This document shows, piece after piece, positions 24,226 to 31,710 of a stretch of DNA of 64,000 bases. Numbering within the stretch: position 1 is the first letter of the stretch; every line of letters starts with the position of its first letter. The position numbers were made by a program, and so were the translations under genes. The stretch is from assembly GCA_013297875.1 (NCBI GenBank), contig JAAFIW010000010.1, forward strand, positions 1 through 64,000, read 5' to 3'. The notes under the pieces are model-generated. The model had not been told where the DNA came from. It worked only from the letters and a program-made list of their open reading frames with translations, and did no database searches. The stretch is from Comamonadaceae bacterium. Lineage in GTDB: Bacteria; Pseudomonadota; Gammaproteobacteria; Burkholderiales; Burkholderiaceae_C.

Positions 24226-24789
24226 ATGCTGCCCGGCTTGGAGCCCGCCGAACTTCCGGCAGATGCCATCGAAGTCGGGCGCATCACCGATGCCTGGGGC
24301 ATCAAGGGCTGGTTCAAAGTCTTGCCCCACAGCGCCTCGCCCGAGGCGCTTTTTTCTTCCAAGCGCTGGTATTTGTTGCCCACCGAACGAGGCCTGAAAA
24401 CCTTTGACGGCGTGGCTTTGCTGCGCGTGCGCGAAGCCAAAGACCATTCGGGCACCGTCGTGGCCCATGCGCAGGAGGTGGATGACCGCACGGCGGCTGA
24501 AGCCTTGCGCGGTGCCCGCATTTTTGTGCCACGCACCAGTTTCCCGACCGCCGCTACCGACGAGTACTACTGGGTTGACTTGTTGGGCCTGCAGGTCGTC
24601 AACCGTGAAGGCTTGGCTTTGGGCCAAGTGGCCGATTTGCTGTCTACCGGGCCGCAAACCGTGCTGGTGCTCAGCTACGAGGCCGATGGCAAACCGCAGG
24701 AACGCATGATTCCCTTTGTGTCGGCGTTTGTGGATACCGTTGACCTCCCAGGCAAGCGCATCACGGTGGACTGGCAGCCGGATTATTAA
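24226..24789 (+). CDS. rimM: ribosome maturation factor RimM
   Basis: This is 187 residues. The N-terminal barrel begins IEVGRITDAWGIKGWFKVLP, and the C-terminal PRC-barrel contains EYYWVDLLGLQVVNREG and MIPFVSAFVDTVDLPGKRIT. RimM helps 30S maturation by binding S19. The gene starts 8 nt after rpsP and is followed 14 nt later by trmD. Confidence 0.97.
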   Translation: MLPGLEPAELPADAIEVGRITDAWGIKGWFKVLPHSASPEALFSSKRWYLLPTERGLKTFDGVALLRVREAKDHSGTVVAHAQEVDDRTAAEALRGARIFVPRTSFPTAATDEYYWVDLLGLQVVNREGLALGQVADLLSTGPQTVLVLSYEADGKPQERMIPFVSAFVDTVDLPGKRITVDWQPDY

Positions 24790-24803
24790 AGCGGGCAACG
24801 GCC

Positions 24804-25550
24804 ATGCGCTTTGACCTGATCACGCTGTTTCCCGAGCTGTTTGCGCCGTTTCTCACCAGCGGCATCACCCGCCGCGCCTTCGAGTCGGGCCAGGTGCAGG
24901 TGCGGCTGTGGAATCCGCGCGACTACGCGGAAGGCAATTACAAGCGCGTCGATGATCGCCCGTTTGGCGGCGGCCCCGGCATGGTGATGCTGGCGCAGCC
25001 GCTGGCTTTGTGTTTGGAGGCGATTCGCGCCGAGCGCAACGATGCTGCGCCGGTGGTTTTGTTTTCTCCGATTGGTCAGGTGCTCAACCACGCCGCAGTT
25101 GAACGCTGGTCCCACAGCGCCGGCGCGGTGCTGGTCTGTGGCCGCTACGAAGGCATTGACCAGCGCTTCATCGACACCCATGTCGACGCGCAAATCAGCC
25201 TGGGCGACTTCGTGCTGTCGGGCGGCGAGGTCGCTGCCATGGCCTTGCTGGACGCGGTGGCTCGTCTACAGCCCGGCGTGCTCAACGACGAAGGCAGCCA
25301 CCAGCAAGACAGCTTCAATCCCGCGCTGGACGGCCTGCTGGATTGCCCGCACTACTCGCGGCCCGAGCAGTGGCAAGGGCAGGGCGTTCCGGCGCCGCTG
25401 CTGTCAGGCCACCATGCGCAGATCGAACGCTGGCGGCGCGACCAGCGACTGCAGATCACGGCGCAGCACCGGCCCGAATTGATTGACAGCGCACGTCAAG
25501 CGGGCAAGCTGACCGCCACTGACGAAGCCACGTTGAAAAAAATCATATAA
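24804..25550 (+). CDS. trmD: tRNA (guanine37-N1)-methyltransferase TrmD
   Basis: This is 248 residues. MRFDLITLFPELF, YAEGNYKRVDDRPFGGGPGM, VLVCGRYEGIDQRFIDTHVD and QISLGDFVLSGGEVAAMALL are the trefoil-knot SAM-binding and tRNA-binding signatures of TrmD, which makes m1G37 and prevents frameshifting. Length is normal. It is the third gene of the S16/L19 operon. A TATAAT at 25546-25551 overlaps the stop codon and could give rplS extra transcription. Confidence 0.97.
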   Translation: MRFDLITLFPELFAPFLTSGITRRAFESGQVQVRLWNPRDYAEGNYKRVDDRPFGGGPGMVMLAQPLALCLEAIRAERNDAAPVVLFSPIGQVLNHAAVERWSHSAGAVLVCGRYEGIDQRFIDTHVDAQISLGDFVLSGGEVAAMALLDAVARLQPGVLNDEGSHQQDSFNPALDGLLDCPHYSRPEQWQGQGVPAPLLSGHHAQIERWRRDQRLQITAQHRPELIDSARQAGKLTATDEATLKKII

Positions 25551-25691
25551 TCGCGGGCTTTTCTCGGATCCTCTACTGTTGCCGCCCTCCTCGTTACCGG
25601 TCAAGTCGGTCGCCAAATTGGTTACCTAGCGAATGGGCCCCTTGTGTAGCACGGCACGATCCCACAATAGTGGAAAAGGTGGAAAAACCTC

Positions 25692-26108
25692 ATGAACCTG
25701 ATCGAAACCCTTGAGCACGAAGAAATTGCTCGCTTGACCGAAAAGTCTGGCAAAACCATCCCCCCTTTCGCCCCTGGCGACACCGTGATCGTCAGCGTCA
25801 ACGTGGTTGAAGGCACGCGCAAGCGTGTGCAGGCCTACGAAGGCGTGGTGATTGCCAAGCGCAACCGCGGCCTGAACAGCGGCTTTACCGTGCGCAAGAT
25901 TTCCAGCGGCGAAGGCGTGGAGCGCACGTTCCAGACCTACAGCCCGTTGATTGCTGGCATTGAAGTCAAGCGCCGTGGTGATGTGCGCCGCGCCAAGCTG
26001 TACTACCTGCGTGACCGCAGCGGCAAGTCGGCACGTATCAAGGAAAAGCTGCCACAAAAACTCACGGCAGCAGACAAAGCGGCCAAAGCTGCAGCCGCCG
26101 CAGCGTAA
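25692..26108 (+). CDS. rplS: 50S ribosomal protein L19
   Basis: This is 138 residues, longer than the usual 115. The core is standard: [60 protein letters not shown] and [20 protein letters not shown]. The extra C-terminus is an Ala/Lys-rich tail, common in this group. A 141-nt leader separates it from trmD, longer than the other operon gaps. The operon ends at a strong terminator 19 nt downstream. Confidence 0.97.
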   Translation: MNLIETLEHEEIARLTEKSGKTIPPFAPGDTVIVSVNVVEGTRKRVQAYEGVVIAKRNRGLNSGFTVRKISSGEGVERTFQTYSPLIAGIEVKRRGDVRRAKLYYLRDRSGKSARIKEKLPQKLTAADKAAKAAAAAA

Positions 26109-26126
26109 CCAGCCCCGCTTTAAAAA

Positions 26127-26165
26127 AACCGCCACCCGCCCTGCGCCGGTGGCGGTTTTTTTTGT
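26127..26165 (+). terminator. Rho-independent terminator after rplS
   Basis: AACCGCCACC and GGTGGCGGTT form a perfect 10-bp stem around an 11-nt loop, directly followed by a run of T residues. It ends the rpsP-rimM-trmD-rplS operon. Confidence 0.93.
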
Positions 26166-26191
26166 CAGGCGTCCATCCGATCAATTGCGCC

Positions 26192-26881
26192 ATGTCCACC
26201 CCCCGTTTGAGCAAGCTGCCTCCGTTTGACCCGCGCCAGGTGCCCGTGGTGGGTGTCGATGCGCATCTGCCCGCCGTGCCGCAGGCCGCGCTCACGCCGC
26301 AGGCATTACGTGAGCGTTTTGTTGCGCCACCGCCGTGGGCGCCGGAGGTGTCGCTGGAGCGCAAATTCATGGACAGGCCCATGGCCGATGCAGCGGTGCT
26401 GATCGCCATCGTGCTGCGCGAGCAGCCCACGGTGCTGCTCACCGAGCGCAGCACCCAGCTGGCCACCCACTCGGGCCAGATCGCCTTTCCAGGTGGCAAA
26501 GCCGATGCAACGGACCGCGACCTGTCGCACACCGCCTTGCGCGAAGCCCAGGAAGAGGTGGGCCTGGATGCGTCGTTTATTCACATACTGGGCCACCTGC
26601 CCACTTACACCACCGGCACCTCGTTTGTGGTGACACCGGTGGTGGCGCTGGTGCAACCCGGCTTTGTGCTGAACCCCAACCCGGCGGAAGTGGCCGATGC
26701 GTTTGAGGTGCCGCTGGCGTTTTTGATGAACCCTGCGCACCACCACCGCCATGCGTTTGAGTGGGAGGGGCAGCGGCGTGAATGGTTTTCCATGCCGTTT
26801 TATGACGGGGCCACCGAGCGCTTCATCTGGGGTGCCACGGCCGGCATGCTGCGCAACTTTTACCGCTTTCTGTCGGCCTAA
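26192..26881 (+). CDS. Nudix CoA pyrophosphatase, CoAse/NudL type
   Basis: This is 229 residues from the ATG at 26192. LLTERSTQLATHSGQIAFPG followed by GKADATDRDLSHTALREAQE and EVGLD is the CoAse variant of the Nudix box, with the UPF0035 region just upstream. Members cleave CoA or acyl-CoA to 3',5'-ADP and phosphopantetheine. HHHRHAFEWEGQRREWFSMP is the usual C-terminal segment. It is 45 bp from the next gene and probably co-transcribed. Confidence 0.9.
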   Translation: MSTPRLSKLPPFDPRQVPVVGVDAHLPAVPQAALTPQALRERFVAPPPWAPEVSLERKFMDRPMADAAVLIAIVLREQPTVLLTERSTQLATHSGQIAFPGGKADATDRDLSHTALREAQEEVGLDASFIHILGHLPTYTTGTSFVVTPVVALVQPGFVLNPNPAEVADAFEVPLAFLMNPAHHHRHAFEWEGQRREWFSMPFYDGATERFIWGATAGMLRNFYRFLSA

Positions 26882-26925
26882 AACGCGCTTTGGGCGCGCT
26901 CACGCTGCGGGCTATCATCCCCGCC

Positions 26926-28020
26926 ATGAGTTTTTTCGCGATTCTGTTTGCATTGCTGATCGAGCAGGTGCGGCCCCTGTCGCGCAGCAGCCTGGTGCAC
27001 GGCTTGCTGCGCAGCTGGGTGCGCTGGGCCAGCCGCAATTTTGATGCAGGCAAACCGCATCACGGCTGGATCGCCTGGGGCCTGGCGGTGCTGCTGCCCA
27101 CGCTGGGCGTTTGGGGCGTTTACTGGTTGCTGGCGCTGTGGGTGGGCTGGCCGGCCGCTGTGCTGTTCAGTGTGGCCGTGCTGTATCTCACCCTCGGGTT
27201 TCGCCAGTTCAGCCACCACTTCACCAGCATCCGCGATGCGCTGGAGGCGGGTGACGAGACCACCGCGCGCCAATTGCTGGCCCGCTGGCAGCGGGTAGAC
27301 GCCAGCCAGCTGCCCAGCAGCGAAATCGTGCGCCACGTGGTGGAGTATTCGGTGCTGGCGGCGCACCGCCATGTGTTTGGCGTGCTGCTGTGGTTCTCGG
27401 TGCTCGCAGCGTTTGGTTTTGGGCCGGCCGGCGCGATGTTTTTCCGCTTGAGTGAGTTTGTCGCGCGCTACTGGCATGGCGCGATCAAACTGCCCGAAAG
27501 CCAGATGACGCCGCTGGATGCGCAGGGCCCGGACCACCCAGCGGCCGACGACGGCCTGGTCAGCCCCGCGGTGCAGCAAGCCGCCCAGGCCGCTTGGCGG
27601 GTGGTGGACTGGCTGCCCGCGCGCACCACAGCCGTGGCGTTTGCCGTGGTGGGCAGCTTTGAAGAAGCGATTGACTGCTGGCGCAACTACGCGCAGCGCT
27701 TTCCCAACGACAACGACGGCGTGATCCTGGCGGCCACCTCCGGTGCGGTCAACGTGCGCCTGGGCGGCCAGGCCTTGAAGGCCGCCTTCGCACCCGACAG
27801 CTCACAGGGCTTTCGGGCAAGTCCGACGCCGCCAGATTTCGCGCAAGCCGATGCATCCATGCCCGGCTTTGCCTCCACCAGCACCCAGGCCACGCAACCC
27901 ACACCGGGCCGCGAGCCCGAGCTGGCGCACCTGCGCAGCATCGTGGGCCTGGTGTGGCGATCGGTGGTGCTGTGGATGGTGCTGTTGGCGCTGCTGACCT
28001 TGGCGCGGCTGCTGGGTTGA
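26926..28020 (+). CDS. CobD/CbiB family membrane protein
   Basis: This is 364 residues from the ATG at 26926 (MSFFAILFALLIEQVRPLSR). Several helices follow (GLAVLLPTLGVWGVYWLLAL, VLFSVAVLYLTLGF, FGVLLWFSVLAAFGFGP) and a C-terminal helix before LLG. SSEIVRHVVEYSVLAAHRHV and AMFFRLSEFVARYW correspond to the conserved core of adenosylcobinamide-phosphate synthase CobD/CbiB. No other cobalamin genes are near, and the Pro/Thr/Ser-rich insert near residues 290-330 is unusual, so a diverged role outside B12 synthesis is possible. Confidence 0.8.
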   Translation: MSFFAILFALLIEQVRPLSRSSLVHGLLRSWVRWASRNFDAGKPHHGWIAWGLAVLLPTLGVWGVYWLLALWVGWPAAVLFSVAVLYLTLGFRQFSHHFTSIRDALEAGDETTARQLLARWQRVDASQLPSSEIVRHVVEYSVLAAHRHVFGVLLWFSVLAAFGFGPAGAMFFRLSEFVARYWHGAIKLPESQMTPLDAQGPDHPAADDGLVSPAVQQAAQAAWRVVDWLPARTTAVAFAVVGSFEEAIDCWRNYAQRFPNDNDGVILAATSGAVNVRLGGQALKAAFAPDSSQGFRASPTPPDFAQADASMPGFASTSTQATQPTPGREPELAHLRSIVGLVWRSVVLWMVLLALLTLARLLG

Positions 28021-28292
28021 ACCTAGAAACAGCAGCTGACCGCTCATCCCAGTAACTTTGACCAATGAAATCAAACACTTGTAGCGTTGAGCGAGCTCAC
28101 CAACTGGGTGAGAGCGCTACGCACCCAATTGAGCCGCCCTGGCGTGCGCTGGCGGCGTTGCTCCTCCTAGCAGGCAAGAGCCTGCGTCGTCCAAAGCCAA
28201 GCGCAGCGCAGGCAAGCCTGCTCTGGGCCTTGCCAGCCCACCCCATGACGACCCACTTGGGCGCGTCCAACTGCTGTTTCTAGGTTGAACCA
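28014..28292. repeat. MITE-like element with about 24-bp terminal inverted repeats
   Basis: The left end GGTTGAACCTAGAAACAGCA GCTG (about 28015-28038) and the right end, whose complement reads GGTTCAACCTAGAAACAGCA GTTG (28269-28292), differ at two positions. Inside are a hairpin at 28081-28120 (GTAGCG/CGCTAC outer and CTCACC/GGTGAG inner stems) and two short CAGGC...GCCTG hairpins (28171-28185, 28208-28221). There is no open frame of note. A related sequence (TTGAATCTAGAAACTGCAG) occurs alone at about 17375-17393. The left end overlaps the stop codon of the CobD-like gene. Confidence 0.7.
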
Positions 28293-28298
28293 GTCCCG

Positions 28299-29225
28299 TC
28301 AGTAGCGCTGCGGCTGAGACAATTGCTCAAACAATTCACTATAAATTCTATAGCGGCTTGAGCTTATTTTCCCTGGGCTGTCCGCCGATTTGGCATCTAA
28401 CTGCAGCGTGGCCAGCACACCGCAGCCCGGCTCGTGCAGGTGAGTGCAGTTGTAGAACTTGCAGTCTTGCGCCTGGGCTTTGATGTCGGGCATGAGTTGG
28501 GCCAACTGCATGGGCTCCACGTGGTGCAGGCCAAATTCCTGGAAGCCGGGGGAGTCAATGATGGCGGTGGTTCGCTCGGGGTCAACCCAGTACCAGGTGG
28601 TGCTGGTGGTGGTGTGTTTGCCCGAATTCAGCGCTTGGGAAATCTCGTTGGTTTGCACCAGCGCGCCGGGAATCAACGCGTTGATGAGGGTGCTTTTGCC
28701 CGAGCCCGATGGGCCGAGTACCAGCGTGGTTTGGCCTTGCAGTTGCCGAAACAGCGCGGCGTTGTCGGGGTCGCTGCTGTCTTTCAAGGCCAGGGGCAAA
28801 ACGGCATAGCCCATGTCGCGGTACGGCGCCAGCCGTGCCCAGGCGCGTTCAAACAATTCGCCCAGGTCTTTCTTGTTGAGTGCCACCAAGGCCTTGATGC
28901 CTGCCGCCTCGCAGGCAATCAGGGCGCGTGCCAATTGGCTTTCAGAAAACTCGGGCCGCGCGGCAATCAGCACCAGCACCTGATCCAGGTTGGCGGCAAA
29001 CTGTTTGGTGCGAATTTCGTCTTGCCGATGCAATAGGTTGCGCTGGGGCAGCACTTTTTCGATGGTGCCCTCGTCTTGCGAGGCCAGCCACAGCACCTGG
29101 TCGCCCACCACTGCCAGGCTCTTCTTGCCACGCGGGTGGCAGATGCGCCGTGTGCCGTCGGGCGATTCGACCACCACGTGCCGTCCGTGGGTGGCCACCA
29201 CAAGACCGGCTTGGGACGTGCTCAA
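28299..29225 (-). CDS. rsgA: ribosome small-subunit-dependent GTPase A
   Basis: This is about 308 residues if started at the TTG at 29223-29225, 4 nt after the phhB stop; longer in-frame starts would run into phhB. The circularly permuted GTPase order is clear: G4 NKKDL, then G1 GPSGSGKSTL, G2 region KHTTTSTTWYWVDPE and G3 DSPGFQEFGL. The zinc-binding C-terminal part follows (CKFYNCTHLHEPGC). RsgA acts in late 30S maturation. The normal C-terminal YRIYSEL follows an insert SPGKISSSR encoded by dispersed repeat copy 9, so the tail has been remodelled. Confidence 0.92.
   Translation of the reverse strand: MSTSQAGLVVATHGRHVVVESPDGTRRICHPRGKKSLAVVGDQVLWLASQDEGTIEKVLPQRNLLHRQDEIRTKQFAANLDQVLVLIAARPEFSESQLARALIACEAAGIKALVALNKKDLGELFERAWARLAPYRDMGYAVLPLALKDSSDPDNAALFRQLQGQTTLVLGPSGSGKSTLINALIPGALVQTNEISQALNSGKHTTTSTTWYWVDPERTTAIIDSPGFQEFGLHHVEPMQLAQLMPDIKAQAQDCKFYNCTHLHEPGCGVLATLQLDAKSADSPGKISSSRYRIYSELFEQLSQPQRY
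28339..28380 (+). repeat. dispersed repeat copy 9, inside rsgA
   Basis: CTATAAATTCTATAGCGGCT, TGAGCTTATTTTCCCTGGGC, TG. The copy lies wholly inside the rsgA reading frame and is read antisense as SPGKISSSRYRIYS. Confidence 0.82.
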
Positions 29226-29229
29226 GCTG

Positions 29230-29562
29230 TCATGCCAGCAAGGCGTCGACCTGCGCGGCGCACTCAAAGTCGGTGCTGGAGATGCCCCCCACATCGTGTG
29301 TGTTCCAGCGCACCACGCAGCGGTTGTAGTGCACCGACAAGTCGGGGTGGTGGTCTTGGGCGTGGGCGATGAAGGCCACCGCGTTCACAAAGGCCATGGT
29401 TTCAAAGTAGTTGGCAAAGCGAAAGGTTTTCTCAATCGCCACTTGCGCGCCGTCACCTGTCAGTTTCCAACCCTCCAGCAGCGCCAGTTTTGCTACTATT
29501 TCTGTAGCTGCTTGAGCACGTCTTGCCTGGGCTGACCAGTCTTTTGGCTTGAAATCGCTCAT
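29230..29562 (-). CDS. phhB: pterin-4a-carbinolamine dehydratase
   Basis: This is 110 residues. The active-site region HAQDHHPDLSVHYNRCVVRW NTHDVGGIS identifies the dehydratase that recycles tetrahydrobiopterin after phenylalanine hydroxylation. The N-terminal DWSAQARRAQAATEIVAKL is partly encoded by dispersed repeat copy 10, yet the family core is complete. The start codon overlaps the stop of the M48 peptidase gene and the stop is 4 nt from rsgA, so the three genes form one operon. No phenylalanine hydroxylase gene is nearby. Confidence 0.92.
   Translation of the reverse strand: MSDFKPKDWSAQARRAQAATEIVAKLALLEGWKLTGDGAQVAIEKTFRFANYFETMAFVNAVAFIAHAQDHHPDLSVHYNRCVVRWNTHDVGGISSTDFECAAQVDALLA
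29492..29534 (+). repeat. dispersed repeat copy 10, inside phhB
   Basis: GCTACTATTTCTGTAGCTGC, TTGAGCACGTCTTGCCTGGG, CTG. It lies inside the N-terminal coding region of phhB and is read antisense as SAQARRAQAATEIVA. Confidence 0.82.
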
Positions 29563-30890
29563 GCGGGCACCTGTGAAGTCATTTTGGCCAGGCGCTCAGC
29601 CGCGCTGGGGTGGGAGTAGTAGAACTTGACGAACAAGGGGTCGGGCGTGAGTGTGGAGGCGTTGTCCTGGTAGAGCTTGAGCAAGGCGTTGCCCAGGTGC
29701 TGGGTGCCGGTTTGCGCCACGGCATAGGCATCGGCCTGAAACTCGTCGCGTCTCGAAAACTGGGCGGAAATCGGCGTCATGAACACGGTGAACACGGGAA
29801 TGGCCAGCATGAACAGCAGCAGGGCCAGGGCGTGGTTGGGTGCGGTCGCGAATGCAGCGGCCCCCTCGGGGGGCAGCGATGACGCGACAGCGCTGAGCGT
29901 GGGGGTCAGCATTCCTGGTTGCACGCCCAGGCCGACATAAAACCAGGTTTGGGCCGACAGCCAGCCCAGCAAGGCAAAGCCCAGCAAGGTCATCACAAAG
30001 CTGGTGACCATGCGTTTGATGATGTGTTTGTGCTTGAAATGCCCCAGCTCATGAGCCAGCACGGCTTCCATTTCTTCATGGCTCAGCTTGGCCAGCAAAG
30101 TGTCGAAAAACACCACGCGTTTGTTGCTGCCAAAGCCGGTGAAAAATGCGTTGGAATGGGCTGAGCGCTTGCTGCCATCCATCACAAAAAAGCCTTTGGC
30201 GGTAAAGCCTGCGCGGGCCATCAGGGCGGCCACGCGGTCTTTCAGGCTGGCGTCTTCCAGCGGGGTGAATTTGTTGAATAGCGGCAGGATGTAGGCTGGG
30301 GCCAGCCACATCATCAGCAACTGCCAGCCCACCAACGCGCCCCAGGCGTACAGCCACCACAGGGTGCCGCCCACGCCCATCAGCCACAGCACCAGCGAGG
30401 CGAGCGGCAGGCCCAGTACCAGGCCCACACCCAGGCCCTTGGCCATGTCGGCCAGCCACAGCTTGAAGGTGGTTTTGTTGAAGCCGAATTTTTCTTCAAT
30501 CACAAAGGTTTGATACAACGCGCTCGGCAAGTCCAGCAGGCCGCCGATAAGTGCAAATGCCAGCAGCAAGGCCAGTTGCTGCGCCATGCCACCGCCCATC
30601 ACGTCCAGCAGCGCCTGGTTCAGCACATCCAGGCCACCGAGCAAGGTCCAGCCCAACAGCAGCGCGGTGCCGACTGCCAGCTCCAGCAGGCCGAATCGCT
30701 CTTTGGTCACGGTATAGTCAGCCGCCTTTTGGTGGGCTGCCAGCGGCATGGTCTGGGTGAATGCGGCGGGCACGGCGTCGCGGTGCTGCGCCACGTGGCG
30801 GATCTGGCGCGTGGCCAGCCACAGCTTCAACACCAGGCCGGCCAATAGCGCGGCAGAAAAAATCAGGGAAAAAATAAGGGCAGAAGACAT
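29559..30890 (-). CDS. M48 family membrane metallopeptidase, Ste24/CAAX protease type
   Basis: This is 443 residues from the ATG at 30888-30890. It has about seven hydrophobic helices, the zinc motif HELGHFKHKHIIKR (HExxH), a downstream third ligand in SRRDEFQADAYAV, and MDGSKRSAHSNAFFTGFGSN KRVVFFDTLL just before the active site, as in CAAX prenyl protease 1. In bacteria such enzymes are thought to act in membrane-protein quality control. It heads the operon with phhB and rsgA and is divergent from orn. Confidence 0.92.
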   Translation of the reverse strand: MSSALIFSLIFSAALLAGLVLKLWLATRQIRHVAQHRDAVPAAFTQTMPLAAHQKAADYTVTKERFGLLELAVGTALLLGWTLLGGLDVLNQALLDVMGGGMAQQLALLLAFALIGGLLDLPSALYQTFVIEEKFGFNKTTFKLWLADMAKGLGVGLVLGLPLASLVLWLMGVGGTLWWLYAWGALVGWQLLMMWLAPAYILPLFNKFTPLEDASLKDRVAALMARAGFTAKGFFVMDGSKRSAHSNAFFTGFGSNKRVVFFDTLLAKLSHEEMEAVLAHELGHFKHKHIIKRMVTSFVMTLLGFALLGWLSAQTWFYVGLGVQPGMLTPTLSAVASSLPPEGAAAFATAPNHALALLLFMLAIPVFTVFMTPISAQFSRRDEFQADAYAVAQTGTQHLGNALLKLYQDNASTLTPDPLFVKFYYSHPSAAERLAKMTSQVPA

Positions 30891-30942
30891 GTTTTGCGCA
30901 GAGTGAGCGGACAAGTTTAGGCCATCGGTAACAATCCGGCGC

Positions 30943-31521
30943 ATGCTTGAAAACACAACCTGCGAAACCCCGGCGCTTTTACAAAAATCTGACCAGAACC
31001 TGATCTGGCTCGATTGCGAGATGACCGGCCTGGATCCCGACATCGAACGCATCATCGAAATCGCCGTGGTCGTCACCAGCGCCGACCTGGCCACCCGCAT
31101 CGAAGGCCCGGTGCTGGTGATTCACCAAAGCGACGAGCAACTGGACAAGATGGACGCCTGGAACAAGGGCACGCATGGCCGCAGCGGCTTGATTGACAAG
31201 GTCAAGGCGTCTACCGTCAGCGAAGTGGAGGCCGAAGAGCAAATGCTGGCATTTGTGGCCCGCTATGCACCCAAAGGCACAGTGCCCATGTGCGGAAACT
31301 CCATCAGCCAGGACAGGCGCTTTCTGGTGAAGTACATGCCCAAATTGGACGCGTTTTTTCACTACCGCAACATCGACGTGAGCACCTTGAAGGAACTGGC
31401 CAAGCGCTGGCGGCCCGAGGCGTATGCGGCCTTTAAAAAGCAGCAAAAACACACGGCTTTGGCCGATGTACACGAGTCAATAGAGGAGCTTGCCCACTAT
31501 CGCGAGCACCTGTTCAAGTAA
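30943..31521 (+). CDS. orn: oligoribonuclease
   Basis: This is 192 residues. [25 protein letters not shown] (DEDD Exo I), [17 protein letters not shown] (Exo II), [16 protein letters not shown] and [18 protein letters not shown] (Exo III) define Orn, the essential 3'-5' exonuclease that clears RNA dinucleotides, including pGpG from c-di-GMP breakdown. The start could be at 30943 or slightly downstream; about 15 non-conserved residues precede the core. Confidence 0.96.
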   Translation: MLENTTCETPALLQKSDQNLIWLDCEMTGLDPDIERIIEIAVVVTSADLATRIEGPVLVIHQSDEQLDKMDAWNKGTHGRSGLIDKVKASTVSEVEAEEQMLAFVARYAPKGTVPMCGNSISQDRRFLVKYMPKLDAFFHYRNIDVSTLKELAKRWRPEAYAAFKKQQKHTALADVHESIEELAHYREHLFK

Positions 31522-31710
31522 ACCGTGCCATAATCGAGGGCTTCGCGTAAACCCCTACGCGATTTTTTGTACATCTCCTTCATTCACCGGCTCACTGAAT
31601 GAGTCCGCCGAGGTAGCAAAGCTACCAACTGCGTCGATTGATGGTTGATGTTTTTTAACCATGATCGACGGACGCTGTCCCCACGGGATGCGTTGCGCGT
31701 GAGAGAAAAA

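Noticed and set aside
25546-25551. TATAAT at the end of trmD as an rplS promoter
   Set aside because: No acceptable -35 at 16-18 bp; it is mentioned under trmD but not listed as a promoter.
28065-28283. A 72-residue frame inside the inverted-repeat element
   Set aside because: There is no ribosome site, the composition follows the hairpins, and it resembles no protein; the inverted structure explains the sequence better.
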